Shown here: piece by piece, positions 34,716 through 44,400 of the stretch
Position numbering within the stretch: position 1 is the first letter of the stretch
Layout: every line of letters begins with the position of its first letter
Assembly: GCF_003994255.1 (NCBI RefSeq)
Contig: NZ_ML133858.1
Location: forward strand, 62,001 to 126,000
Length of the DNA: 64,000 nt
Reading direction: 5' to 3'
Origin: Brachybacterium paraconglomeratum
GTDB lineage: Bacteria > Actinomycetota > Actinomycetes > Actinomycetales > Dermabacteraceae
Notes under the pieces: model-generated
The model's database searches: none
Seen by the model: only the letters and a program-made list of their open reading frames with translations
What the model was told of the DNA's origin: nothing
Program-made: the position numbers and the translations under genes

Positions 34716-36914
34716 TCAGCCGTGCCGCGCGCTGCGGGCGAGACGCTCCAACCGGGTCCGGCAGTCCGCCAGGACGAGGTCGACGCACTCCTGATAGGGG
34801 GCGGTGAAGTCGATCCAGGGCGGGGCGATGATCGTCGAGTTGCGCGAGAGCTGGTCGACGGAGGTCCTGCCTCCCCCGGTGCGGTAGAGGTAGTTCTCCG
34901 GCGAGAAGCCCAGCAGCCAGGTCGGCGTGCCGACGGCGGCGGCGAGCTCCATCGGGACCGTGCTGATGCCGATCACGAGGTCCATGGAGGCGACGTGCGC
35001 CGCGAGCCCCTCGAGGTCGTCGAAGAGGTCGACGTCCTGGATCTGCCGGATCCCGTGCTCCTCCAGGTACGCCCTCTCCACGTCGTCGGTCGCGTGCTGG
35101 ATCGACCAGAACTCGACCCCGTCCACGTCCAGCAGCGGGGTGAGCTGCTCGAGGCCGATGTACATCATCCGCCGGGTGCCGCCGGAGAAGTGGCTCCTCC
35201 ACACCAGGCCCACCTTGAGCCTCCCCTCGGCGCGCGGCACGGCCCGGGCTGGGTCCGGGACGAGATAGGCGCCGGTGTCCTGGCGCGGGAGCACGCCGGC
35301 GAAGCGGTTGAAGGTGAGGTTCTGGCCGTAGGTGACGTGGTCGGCGGCCTCGACGTAGGGGTCGCAGTGGGCGGGCAGGTGGCTGGCGAGGATGAAGTCG
35401 CTGTACCGGCCGTCGTAGACGGGGTTCAGGTGGCCGCGGATCCGACGGGCGACGTCGACGAACTCGATCGTGGGGAAGCTCCGCTCGAGCAGGGTCCGCA
35501 GCCGCGGGTCGCAGGTGGCGGTGACCCGGTAGCGCGCGGCGAGCTCGCCGAGGTGCTGCGCGCCGCGGATCTCGTCGCCCACGCCGTCGTCGGTGATGAG
35601 GAAGAGGGAGGAGCCGGGATCCTCGGGCAGCGGCGCGGCGTTCAGGAACCTCTCACCGAGGTCGCGCTCGAGGATCCGCCACGGCGGCGCGGTGCGGCGC
35701 ACGCTCCAGGCCTTCAGGTACTGGCCCGTGAGCATGAGGGTGGTCCCCTGGTCTCGGTCGCCGCGGCGGATCCCGGCGCGACCGGCGCTGGCGCTGCCGT
35801 AGCCGATCTCGTTGCGCAGGTCGATGACGGTGCGGTCGCCGTCCAGGCGGGCGTAGACGAGCCGGAGCCCGGTCGCCGCGACGGTGTAGGTCGGGTCCTC
35901 GACGAGGACGGAGTGGAGCAGGTCCGCGGCGTCGCGGTGCTCGCCCTGCTCCATCGCGATCAGCCCGCGGCCGCAGCGGGCGCCGAGCATCGTCTCCGGC
36001 ACGCCGCGGAGGGTGGGGACCAGGGCGTCGAGCTCGGGCAGGAGGTCCTTCACGGTGAGCACGCGCAGGAGGGAGTCGCGGGTGTGCACGTCCATGGCGT
36101 CGAAGCGAGAGGTCGTCGCCTCGAGGCACGCCTCGTAGAAGTCCTGGTGCGCGGGGCTCTGCCCCCGCAGGTCGTGGGCGAGGGCGAGCACGCCCGGCAT
36201 GCCGCGGTGCTCGGCGGGGACGGCGTCGAGGTCCGGGACGAGGGCGCCCGAGTCGAAGCGCAGCGCGGCCTCGGCGACGGCGCGGTCGCGCAGCCCGTGC
36301 TCGGACAGCTGCCGCTCGACGAGGGTGCGGGCGGTGTCAGCGTGCCCGTGGGTGACGAGGTCGTGGACGTAGCGCAGGTTGTCCTTCCAGCGGAAGGGGT
36401 CCTCGTCCCCGTCGGCGAAGAAGTCTCTCACGTCGATCTTCTCGAACGCGGCCGTGCGGAGGCGGAACTCGCGGAAGCGCAGGTCCCGGAGGGTGGCGCC
36501 GGGGGCGCGGGAGCTGCCCTCGAAGGTGCGCAGCGTGCGGAGCGCCGCCACCTTCTCGGCGGCGGGGAGCCCCGAGAGCTGGATCCACTCGGCGAGCCTC
36601 ACGCGCTGGGCCGGGGTGAGGTCCCGATCGGCGAGGGAGCCGAGATGCGGGGCCAGGAGCAGATCGGCGCGCAGCCCCTCCTGGCCGCTGAGCAGGGTGA
36701 CGCCGACGAAGCACTCGTCCAGCAGGTCCAGCCCGTCCGTGTCGATCCCGTCCAGCAGCGCGGCGGCGGAGCGGAAGTTCCTCATCCGTGCGAGATGGCG
36801 AGCCCCGGTCAGGACAATGTCCAGGTCGGTCCCCGGGTCGTTCGCCGCGACGAGCGCGCGGCGCTCCGAGAGATCGAGCAGCGGTCTCACGACACGTGTG
36901 AGCTTGCGGAGCAC
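34716..36914 (-). CDS. TPR-like helical protein with C-terminal GT-B glycosyltransferase domain
   Basis: The product is 732 residues. About 1-420 is an all-helical repeat region (TPR-like, for example GLIAMEQGEHRDAADLLHSVLVEDP). From about 430 a GT-B-like domain follows: LFLITDDGVGDEIRGAQHLGELAARY, VTATCDPRLRTLLERSFP, LKVGLVWRSHFSGG and MDLVIGISTVPMELAAAVGTPTWLL. The latter pattern resembles the heptosyltransferase/TPR-GT class. Lying between the giant glycosyltransferases and pseI, it probably acts in the same polymer, but donor and acceptor are unknown. GTG start, weak AGGTGG site. A TAGGAT -10 lies within the preceding 111-base gap. Confidence 0.72.
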   Translation of the reverse strand: MLRKLTRVVRPLLDLSERRALVAANDPGTDLDIVLTGARHLARMRNFRSAAALLDGIDTDGLDLLDECFVGVTLLSGQEGLRADLLLAPHLGSLADRDLTPAQRVRLAEWIQLSGLPAAEKVAALRTLRTFEGSSRAPGATLRDLRFREFRLRTAAFEKIDVRDFFADGDEDPFRWKDNLRYVHDLVTHGHADTARTLVERQLSEHGLRDRAVAEAALRFDSGALVPDLDAVPAEHRGMPGVLALAHDLRGQSPAHQDFYEACLEATTSRFDAMDVHTRDSLLRVLTVKDLLPELDALVPTLRGVPETMLGARCGRGLIAMEQGEHRDAADLLHSVLVEDPTYTVAATGLRLVYARLDGDRTVIDLRNEIGYGSASAGRAGIRRGDRDQGTTLMLTGQYLKAWSVRRTAPPWRILERDLGERFLNAAPLPEDPGSSLFLITDDGVGDEIRGAQHLGELAARYRVTATCDPRLRTLLERSFPTIEFVDVARRIRGHLNPVYDGRYSDFILASHLPAHCDPYVEAADHVTYGQNLTFNRFAGVLPRQDTGAYLVPDPARAVPRAEGRLKVGLVWRSHFSGGTRRMMYIGLEQLTPLLDVDGVEFWSIQHATDDVERAYLEEHGIRQIQDVDLFDDLEGLAAHVASMDLVIGISTVPMELAAAVGTPTWLLGFSPENYLYRTGGGRTSVDQLSRNSTIIAPPWIDFTAPYQECVDLVLADCRTRLERLARSARHG

Positions 36915-36965
36915 GGCACCACCTGGGATTCGGGTCGAGCACCGGTCGGCTCGTCACTGAGCCTG

Positions 36966-36971
36966 ATCCTA
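36966..36971 (-). promoter_or_regulatory. -10 element for the TPR-glycosyltransferase gene
   Basis: TAGGAT on the minus strand would give an approximately 45-base leader to the GTG at 36914. It suggests an internal promoter in the leftward glycosyltransferase cluster. Confidence 0.35.
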
Positions 36972-37025
36972 TCCGGGTGATCCGCGCGTCACCTGCGAGA
37001 TCGGAGGCCCGGCCGGAGCCGCCCC

Positions 37026-40000
37026 TCAGGCGGTCCCGAAGATGTCGTGCCGGCTGGCGGGGACCTCGTAGGGGACGAGGTCGTGCGGCGCGGTCGCGAG
37101 GCGGAACAGGCCCGACTCGACGTCCTGCAGGGTCTCCTCGTGGCCCGGCACCGGGATCACGAAGGTCGGGCAGCCGAGCGCCGCGGACTCCCACAGCGAG
37201 GTGGAGAACGTCCCGACCGCCATCGCGGAGCGCGTGATGGTGGTCAGCGTGTCCTCCTCGGCGATGTCCACGGCCTCCTCGAGGCCGGCGGCGGCGAGCT
37301 CGCGCCCGATGATGGTCCGCTGCGCGGGATGCGGGGCGATCACGACACGCATCTCCGGCCGCTCGCGGACGAGCTCCTGCACGAAGGCGAGGATCCGCCG
37401 CAGCACCCGCGGCTGGGAGACCACGCAGACGTCCCAGCGCTTCTCCTCGGTCGAGGGGCTCTCGATCGCAGCGGTGAGCTCCTCCTGCTGGCGGGGCACC
37501 ACCACGTGCTCGTCGTAGACGTTGGTGCGCTCGGCCCAGAAGTCCGACCAGGCGTAGAAGCGGGACGCACCGTAGCGGGGCTTCTGCCCGAACCAGAACG
37601 ACGGAGCGTACCGGCTGGTCAGCGCGTACTGGATGTCCGAGACCCGCGCCCCCGAGCGGGCGGCCGCCGCACCGATTCCCGCCCACCAGTGGCTCGAGGC
37701 GATCAGCACCTCCTCCGGCTGCACCCGCTCGAACACGGGCGTGAAGAACTCCCGCTCCGCGAGGAACTTCACCAGACGGTTACGCAGGTGGTCACCGAGA
37801 TCGACGCGAATACCCAGCGCCTCGGTCAGCGCGGCCTCGTACGGGCGCGCATCCACCTCAGGCACACGCATGTGGGACCAGCGTCGCCGCCAGTCCTCCT
37901 TCCACTGCGTGAACTCCGCGAAGGGGTAGACCATGTTCGTCTCGTCCACGTCCGGATACCCTTCGGCCCCGGGCTGCACTACGAACAGCGTCTCGTCGTC
38001 GACGAACGGGGCAGTGCGGTAGCCGCTCTGGCCGCGCCGTGCGTAGTCGAACACGACCCGCTCGGCCCGAGGTGCCGTCGACAGACGCTTGCTGCCCGGG
38101 TACACGTCCAGGACCACGCCGCCGACGGCGGGCGCCGCGCCCCACAGCCCGGCGGCCTCGGCCAGCTGGATCACGAGCGCCGAGCGTCCGAGCTCCCACA
38201 GGTGCACACCGTCTGGCGTCGAGATGTCGAAAAGCCCGTGCTCCCTCTCCGCCGCGCACAGGCGCTCGAACATCTCGCCGTAGGACCACGGCGGCGCGAT
38301 CCGTCGGCGCGACGCCCCGTCCCGCAGATCCACCCAGTCGTACTCGCCCCTCAGCCACACGGTGGGGCTCTCGGCGGTGCCGGTGTTGCGCAGCTGCACC
38401 CCTCCGGCCCGGTTGACCGGCGTGCCGAAGCTGTCCACGCCGGAGGTGACCGGGTACCACGGATGGCGCGGGATCTCGCGTCGGGTCGGAGCTCCCGGTG
38501 CTCGGGACAGGCCGGAGAGGATGCGCATCGTCGAGGCCGCGGCACTCGGGCCGATGTCCAGCAGCGGGGCGAGGATCGAGCGGGCATCGACGGGCCCGGC
38601 GGCGGTCTCGTCCTCGACGTCGAGATCCGCGGACCGGCCGAGCGGCACCTCGCCCTCGGTCGGGTTCGCCGAGGGCTGCGAGAGCGTCGCCCCCTCGGCG
38701 CCGGCGAGCTCGCGCCGGGCCCGGATCCGGGTGCCGACCGTGCCGGCGACGTCGCGCACCTTCCACACGACGTCCCGCGGGGCCCGCACGGCGAGATGGG
38801 CCAGCGCAGTCGGGGCGTGCAGCGGCAACGTCCCGCCCGAGGTCCCGAAGACGGTGTCCTGCGCCGCGGGCCGTCCGGCGCCGTAGCGGGCGTCGCGGCG
38901 CAGGTGCGCGAGCACGACGAGCTCGTGCTGGGCGGTGGTGCTGGCGAGATAGTGCCGGTCCCCGGAGCCGGGGGCGGTGGTGTACGAGATCACCACGGGG
39001 GCGGAGGCCTCGAACTCGATCCGGGTCGTGCCGCGCTGGGTCCGCACCTTGGCGGCCCGGGTCTGGACGCCGTCGTCGACCTGGACGTCGTGCAGCCCGA
39101 CGGGCGAGGTCACGGTGAGCTGGTGGAGGCGACCGCCGCGGGTGCGGCGCGCACGATGCTCGATCTCCCCGGTCCCGATCGGCTCCTGCCCGTCGGTGGT
39201 GAACACGCTCGCGAGGTCGAGCGGCGCGTCGTGGGGGCCGAAGAACTCGCGGTACTGCTCGACGACGGCCGAGGGGGCGAACCGCTCGTCGTAGCGCTCC
39301 CGCGCGCGTCGTCCGAAGCGCTCCCGCAGCTCCGCGTCCGCGGCGACCTCGCCGAGCCGTGCCGCGAGCTGCTCGACGTCGCCGAGGGGGACGATGTACC
39401 CGCTGGCGCCGTCCTCGATCGCCTCGCGCGGGCCGAAGTCGAAGTCGTAGGAGACGGTGGGGCGTCCCTGGTACATCGCCTCCAGCAGCGGGTACGGGAA
39501 GCCCTCGGAGAGCGAGGACATCAGCACGATGTCCGCGGTGGAGTAGACGTCGTGCTCGGTGCCGAAGCCGGGCATGTGCACGCGGCCCCGGAGGTCGAGG
39601 GAGTCCACGAGCTCGCGGACGGCGACGTAGTAGGGGTTGTTGCGGTTGATGTTCCCCCACAGCGTGAGGTGGACGGACTCGTCCTCGATCAGAGACAGCG
39701 CCCGCACCGCGTCGAGCTGGTTCTTGCGGTGCTGGAAGGAGGCGGGCAGGGCGATGTTCACGCCCTCGTGCTCGACGCGCTGGATCGCCCCGGGACCCTC
39801 CCCGGGGAAGTTCGGGATGAACACCACGTCCTCGTCGGCGAAGGTCGGGATGAACTGCTGGCGCAGTCCGTCGGCGACCGTCTGCAGACGGTCGATGACG
39901 TCGCGGGACGCCATCAGCGGGTCCCAGAGCTCGGCATGGTGGAGGTAGTCGCCGTGGATCTGCAGGACGGTGCGGGGGCGGCGCGCGTCCCCGCCGAGCG

Positions 40001-40382
40001 CGTGCTGGAAGGCGAGGGCCTGCACCGGGGCGGTGAACACGATCGTGTCCTCCTCCGTGAGCGCGTCGTTGAGCTCCCGGAGGGCGGCCAGCTCGTTGGC
40101 CGTGAACTCGTAGTGCAGCGCGCCGAGGTCGCCGGCGAGCTCGGGGTGCGCGTTGCGGTGCAGCAGACGGCCGCCGTCGGCCGGCAGCGCACGCAGCGTG
40201 TAGGCGGGGACCTCGAGGTCCAGCGGCCACACCGGGAGCATCCGGTTGGCGACGTCGCCGGTGCCGAGGAAGCCCAGCACCGCCACCGCGTATCCCGCCG
40301 CACTCAGCCCGTTGCCCAGCTGGACGACGGACTTGTGGTAGCCGGTGGGTCCGGCGACCTCGTTGGTGCAGATCACGATCAT
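37026..40382 (-). CDS. Giant two-domain glycosyltransferase A (GT4 plus C-terminal GT-B-like domain)
   Basis: The product is 1118 residues. Residues 1 to about 385 form a GT4 enzyme, opening ICTNEVAGPTGYHKSVVQL with the donor-site ExxxxxxxE segment SLSEGFPYPLLEAMYQGRP. A beta-rich linking region runs to about 630. From about 635 a second large domain has WSYGEMFERLCAAEREHGLF, EEVLIASSHWWAGIGAAAARSGARVSD, WSDFWAERTNVYDEH, VVIAPHPAQ (His1018) and FSTSLWESAALGCPTFV, a GT-B-like arrangement with an HP motif. HP motifs mark CMP-sugar transferases such as sialyl- and Kdo-transferases, so a CMP-Pse transferase is inferred. It could add two sugars alternately. It is a paralogue of gene B (41455-44994). 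Confidence 0.75.
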   Translation of the reverse strand: MIVICTNEVAGPTGYHKSVVQLGNGLSAAGYAVAVLGFLGTGDVANRMLPVWPLDLEVPAYTLRALPADGGRLLHRNAHPELAGDLGALHYEFTANELAALRELNDALTEEDTIVFTAPVQALAFQHALGGDARRPRTVLQIHGDYLHHAELWDPLMASRDVIDRLQTVADGLRQQFIPTFADEDVVFIPNFPGEGPGAIQRVEHEGVNIALPASFQHRKNQLDAVRALSLIEDESVHLTLWGNINRNNPYYVAVRELVDSLDLRGRVHMPGFGTEHDVYSTADIVLMSSLSEGFPYPLLEAMYQGRPTVSYDFDFGPREAIEDGASGYIVPLGDVEQLAARLGEVAADAELRERFGRRARERYDERFAPSAVVEQYREFFGPHDAPLDLASVFTTDGQEPIGTGEIEHRARRTRGGRLHQLTVTSPVGLHDVQVDDGVQTRAAKVRTQRGTTRIEFEASAPVVISYTTAPGSGDRHYLASTTAQHELVVLAHLRRDARYGAGRPAAQDTVFGTSGGTLPLHAPTALAHLAVRAPRDVVWKVRDVAGTVGTRIRARRELAGAEGATLSQPSANPTEGEVPLGRSADLDVEDETAAGPVDARSILAPLLDIGPSAAASTMRILSGLSRAPGAPTRREIPRHPWYPVTSGVDSFGTPVNRAGGVQLRNTGTAESPTVWLRGEYDWVDLRDGASRRRIAPPWSYGEMFERLCAAEREHGLFDISTPDGVHLWELGRSALVIQLAEAAGLWGAAPAVGGVVLDVYPGSKRLSTAPRAERVVFDYARRGQSGYRTAPFVDDETLFVVQPGAEGYPDVDETNMVYPFAEFTQWKEDWRRRWSHMRVPEVDARPYEAALTEALGIRVDLGDHLRNRLVKFLAEREFFTPVFERVQPEEVLIASSHWWAGIGAAAARSGARVSDIQYALTSRYAPSFWFGQKPRYGASRFYAWSDFWAERTNVYDEHVVVPRQQEELTAAIESPSTEEKRWDVCVVSQPRVLRRILAFVQELVRERPEMRVVIAPHPAQRTIIGRELAAAGLEEAVDIAEEDTLTTITRSAMAVGTFSTSLWESAALGCPTFVIPVPGHEETLQDVESGLFRLATAPHDLVPYEVPASRHDIFGTA
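37032..38482 (-). repeat. Duplicated C-terminal coding segment, copy 1
   Basis: This segment encodes the C-terminal domain of giant glycosyltransferase A and is closely similar at DNA level to 41458-42906, with long runs identical by eye. Protein identity over the last approximately 330 residues looks near 90%, against roughly 60% for the N-terminal halves. This suggests recent duplication or gene conversion limited to this domain. Confidence 0.8.
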
Positions 40383-40435
40383 TCGGGCGACAACCTTCCT
40401 CAGGTCACGGGGTCAGGAGAGAGTGCTCCACGGGG

Positions 40436-41449
40436 TCACCGTGCGGGGACGAGCGGCTCCGGCAGGAGGGCGTCGCGCGCGGGGAGGCGCGGGAGCCGGC
40501 CGGGCAGGTGGCTGAGCGGGTGGCGCAGGAACACCAGCGGGGACTGGCCGGAGCCGGCGTCCTGCGCGCCCTCGGTCCGCTCCACGAGGCCGAGCACGGC
40601 GCCCGCCTTCCGCAGCGGGGCACCGCCCCAGTAGCTGAGGAACGGACCGGCGGTGCTGCGGTCCCAGCCGAGCGCCGCCCGCAGCGCCGCCGGGGACAGC
40701 AGGTGCTCGTGGCCGAGCTCCGCCAGGGCGACGGCGCGCCGGGTCGCGTCCTCGGCGGTGTCGTCGTGGAACTCGGGCCACAGCTCGCGCGTGCGACGGG
40801 AGACCTCGGTGCCGAGGGAGCCGATGGCGAGGTCGCCGCCGTAGATCGCGGTGGGCGTGCCCTCGGCGGCGGCGTAGACCACTGCGGTGGAGAGCTGGTT
40901 GGACACGACGCGCCGCGCCCCGCGGACGAGGCGGAGGATCCGGCCGAGGAACTGCGGGTCGCGCCGCTCCCCCGCGCTGACGACGCGGTGGCCGTGCTCG
41001 CTCCAGACCTGCACCTTCTCGGGGCGGTCGAGGTCCTCGGGGTGGAGGCAGACGAGCGAGGGGCCGTCGCGCTCGGCGAGCTCGCGGGCGAGGTCCGCGT
41101 CGTCGTGCTGGAGCTTGACGAGGCGGGTGTCGTGGACGGGGAAGGCGACGGTCGCCCCGAGATCGGCGACGGTCTCGTCGGCCGTCAGCGCGCTGAGGTA
41201 CAGGAAGGGCGCCCCGATCGGCGTGGTGAGGAAGGGGTCCTCGGCGGGGTCCCAGCCCCGCGCCCGGTGGCTCCACACCAGACGGCGCGCGGTGCGGGGA
41301 AGGCGCGCGAAGTCGGAGAAGTGCACTAGCGAGGGCGAGCGGACGGTCCAGCCGTGCTGGAGGAGCCCGTGGAGGTGGCGGACGGAGTCGAGCCCCGCGT
41401 GGAGGGCGAGGGCGGCGCTGTGCCCGTAGTAGTGGTTCTGGATGTCCAT
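40436..41449 (-). CDS. Putative glycosyltransferase between the giant paralogues
   Basis: The product is 337 residues with no membrane segment, opening MDIQNHYYGHSAALALHAGL. Visible features are VCLHPEDLDRPEKVQVWSEHGH with a possible HP motif (His136), then FLGRILRLVRGARRVVSNQLSTAVVYAAAEGTPTAIYGGDL. The latter resembles the C-terminal donor half of GT-B and capsule-type transferases. I do not recognise the family. It lies five bases after gene B and 53 before gene A, so it is co-expressed with both and probably acts on the same polymer. Confidence 0.6.
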   Translation of the reverse strand: MDIQNHYYGHSAALALHAGLDSVRHLHGLLQHGWTVRSPSLVHFSDFARLPRTARRLVWSHRARGWDPAEDPFLTTPIGAPFLYLSALTADETVADLGATVAFPVHDTRLVKLQHDDADLARELAERDGPSLVCLHPEDLDRPEKVQVWSEHGHRVVSAGERRDPQFLGRILRLVRGARRVVSNQLSTAVVYAAAEGTPTAIYGGDLAIGSLGTEVSRRTRELWPEFHDDTAEDATRRAVALAELGHEHLLSPAALRAALGWDRSTAGPFLSYWGGAPLRKAGAVLGLVERTEGAQDAGSGQSPLVFLRHPLSHLPGRLPRLPARDALLPEPLVPAR

Positions 41450-41454
41450 GGGGC

Positions 41455-44400
41455 TCAGCCGAAGATGTCGTGTCGGGAGGCGGGGACCTCGTAGGGGACG
41501 AGGTCGTGCGGGGTGCGCGCGAGGCGGAACAGGCCCGACTCGACGTCCTGCAGGGTCTCCTCGAAGCCGGGCACCTCGATGACGTAGGTCGGGCAGCCCA
41601 GCGCCGCGGACTCCCACAGCGAGGTGGAGAACGTCCCGACCGCCATGACGGAGCGCGTGATGGTGGTCAGCGTGTCCTCCTCGGCGATGTCGACCGACTC
41701 CTCGAGCCCGCTCGCGGCGAGCTCCTGTCCGATGATCTCGCGCTGCGCGGGATGCGGGGCGATCACGACACGCAGCTCGGGGCGCTCCGCCACCAGCTCC
41801 TGCACGAAGGTCAGGATCCGTCGCAGCACCCTCGGCTGCGAGATGACGCAGACGTCCCAGCGCTTCTCCTCCGTGCTGGGGGCCTCGATCGCGGCGGTCA
41901 GCTCGGGCTGCTGCCGGGGGACGACGACGTGCTCGTCGTAGACGTTGGTGCGCTCGGCCCAGAAGTCCGACCAGGCGTAGAAGCGGGTGGCGCCGTAGTG
42001 CGGCTTCTGCCCGAACCAGAACGAGGGGGCGTAGTGGCTGGTCAGCGCGTACTGGATGTCGGAGACCCGCGCCCCCGAGCGAGCGGCGGCGGCGCCGATG
42101 CCGGCCCACCAGTGGCTGGAGGCGATCAGCACCTCCTCCGGCTGCACGCGCTCGAACACGGGCGTGAAGAACTCCCGCTCCGCGAGGAACTTCGCGAGGC
42201 GGTTGCGCAGGTGATCGCCCAGGTCGATGCGGATCCCGAGCGCCTGGGTGAGCGCGGCCTCGAAGGGGCGCGCATCGACCTCGGGCACGCGGAGGTGGGA
42301 CCAGCGCTGACGCCAGTCCTTCTTCCACTGCGTGAACTCCGCGAACGGGTAGACCATGTTCGTCTCGTCCACGTCCGGATAGCCGTCGGCGCCGGGCTGG
42401 ACGACGAACAGCGTCCTGTCGTTCACGAAGGGGGCGGTGCGGTAGCCGCTCTGGCCGCGTCGCACGTAGTCGAAGACGACGGTGTCCGCGGACGGCGCGG
42501 TGGTGAGCCGCTTGCCGCCGGTGTAGACGTCCTGGACGGTGCCCTGCGCGGCGGCGAGGGGTCCCCACAGGCCGGCGGCCTCGGCCAGCTGGATCACCAG
42601 CGCCGAGCGTCCGAGCTCCCACAGGTGCACGCCGTCGGCCGTGGTGATGTCGAACAGCCCGTGCTCGCGCTCGGCGGCGCAGAACCGCTCGAACATCTCG
42701 CCGTAGGACCAGGGCGGGGTGATCCGGCGGCGGGAGGCGCCGTCGCGCAGCTCGAGCCAGTCGTACTCGCCCTGGATGCGGACCGTGGGCCGCTTCTCAG
42801 TGCCGGCGTTGGTCACCTGGACGCCGCCGCCGGAGTTGATCGGGGCGCCGAAGGAGTCGACGCCGCCGGTGACAGGGAACCAGGGGTGGCGGGGGATCTC
42901 GCGGTGGGTCGGCGCGGGCTCGGTGACCGCGACCGCCTTGACGAGCATCGAGGCGGCGGTGGAGGCGTAGGTCCTCGCGACCCGGCCGACGGAGCCCATC
43001 GCCTGGACGGGGAGCCCCACGGCCCTGCCGAGGCCGCCGAGGGCTCCCGCGGCGCCGCCGCTCGAGCCGGCGGGGGCCGACGGGGCCGACGGGGCGCCCG
43101 CTGATGCGTCGGGGGTCGACAGGTCGGCCTGCGCGTCGGGGTCCGATAGGGCGGCCGGTGCGTCGGCGGCAGCCGGCGGCACCTCGGTCGACGGGGCCCC
43201 GGCATCGGGCCCGGGCTGCGCCTCGGCCGACGGCTCGGAAGCGGACGTCGACCCCGTCTCGGCCTCCTGCGCGGTGCGCTCGGGCGCCCCGTCGGCAGGC
43301 GGCGTCTCGTCGCCCGAGGGCTTCGCGCCGCGGAGCGTGGGCAGGGAGGGCATGAGCTGGCGCAGCTTCCACGTCACGGCGTCGACGCCCTGGGCCCCGA
43401 ACTCGGCCAGGTCCGACGGGGTGGTGCGCCAGGAGACGTGCTTGGCCCCGCCGCGCGAGGCGAGGAGCGTGTCGGCGACCGGCGGCGTGCCGTCGCCGTA
43501 GTCGGCGTCGCGGCGCAGCCGGGGCAGCACGGGGAGCGTCCCGCCGTTCGCGGGGCCGGCGAGGTAATGGCGGTCGGTGCCGCCGGGGATCGTGCTGAAG
43601 GAGACGACGCCGCGGCTCCCGACGGGGAACTCGATCACGGTGGCCCCGCCCACGCGGCGCACCGCGGGGCGGAGGATGCGTTCGCCGTCGTCCACCTGGA
43701 CGTCGTGCAGGGCCGTGGCGGAGCGCACGGTGACCTGGTGCGTCCGGCGCAGGCCGGAGCGCGTGACGCGGTGGCTGATCGCGCCCGCGGGCACGGGCTC
43801 CTCGCCGTCGGTCGAGAACACGGCCGAGAGGTCGAGGGAGCGGCCAGGGGGCGGACCGATCACGGCGCCGTACTTCGCCACGACCGCCTCGGCGGAGAAG
43901 CGCTCGTCGAAGATCTCGCGGGCGCGTCGGCCGAAGCGCTCGCGCAGCTGTGCGTCCGCGACCAGCTCGTCGAGCCGGGCGACGAGGGCGTCCACGTCGC
44001 CGACGGGGACGATGAATCCGCTGCTGCCGTCCTCGACCGCATCCCGCGGCCCGAACTCGTAGTCGTAGGTGACGGTGGGCAGACGGTGGTAGGCGGCCTC
44101 GAGGAGCGGGTACCCGAACCCCTCGGACAGCGAGGTCATCAGCACGATGTCGGCGCTGGAGTAGACGTCCTGCTCGGTGCCGAAGCCCGGGATCGACACC
44201 CGGTCCCGCAGCCCGAGCGAGTCGATCAGCTCGTTCACCGCGATGAAGTACGGGTTCAGAGGGCTGATGTTGCCCCACAGGGTCAGGCGCACCGAGTCGT
44301 CCTCGAGCCGGGAGAGGGCCCGGATCGCGTCGAGCTGGTTCTTGCGGTGCTGGAACGAGGCCGGCAGCACGATCTCGACGCCGGTCCGGGGCTTGCGCAC

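Noticed and set aside
37047-40634. A rightward open frame of about 1,190 codons opposite giant glycosyltransferase A
   Set aside because: Same cause: composition is biased to Gly, Arg, Val, His and Asp with no motif, while the opposite strand encodes a clear two-domain enzyme with a paralogue.
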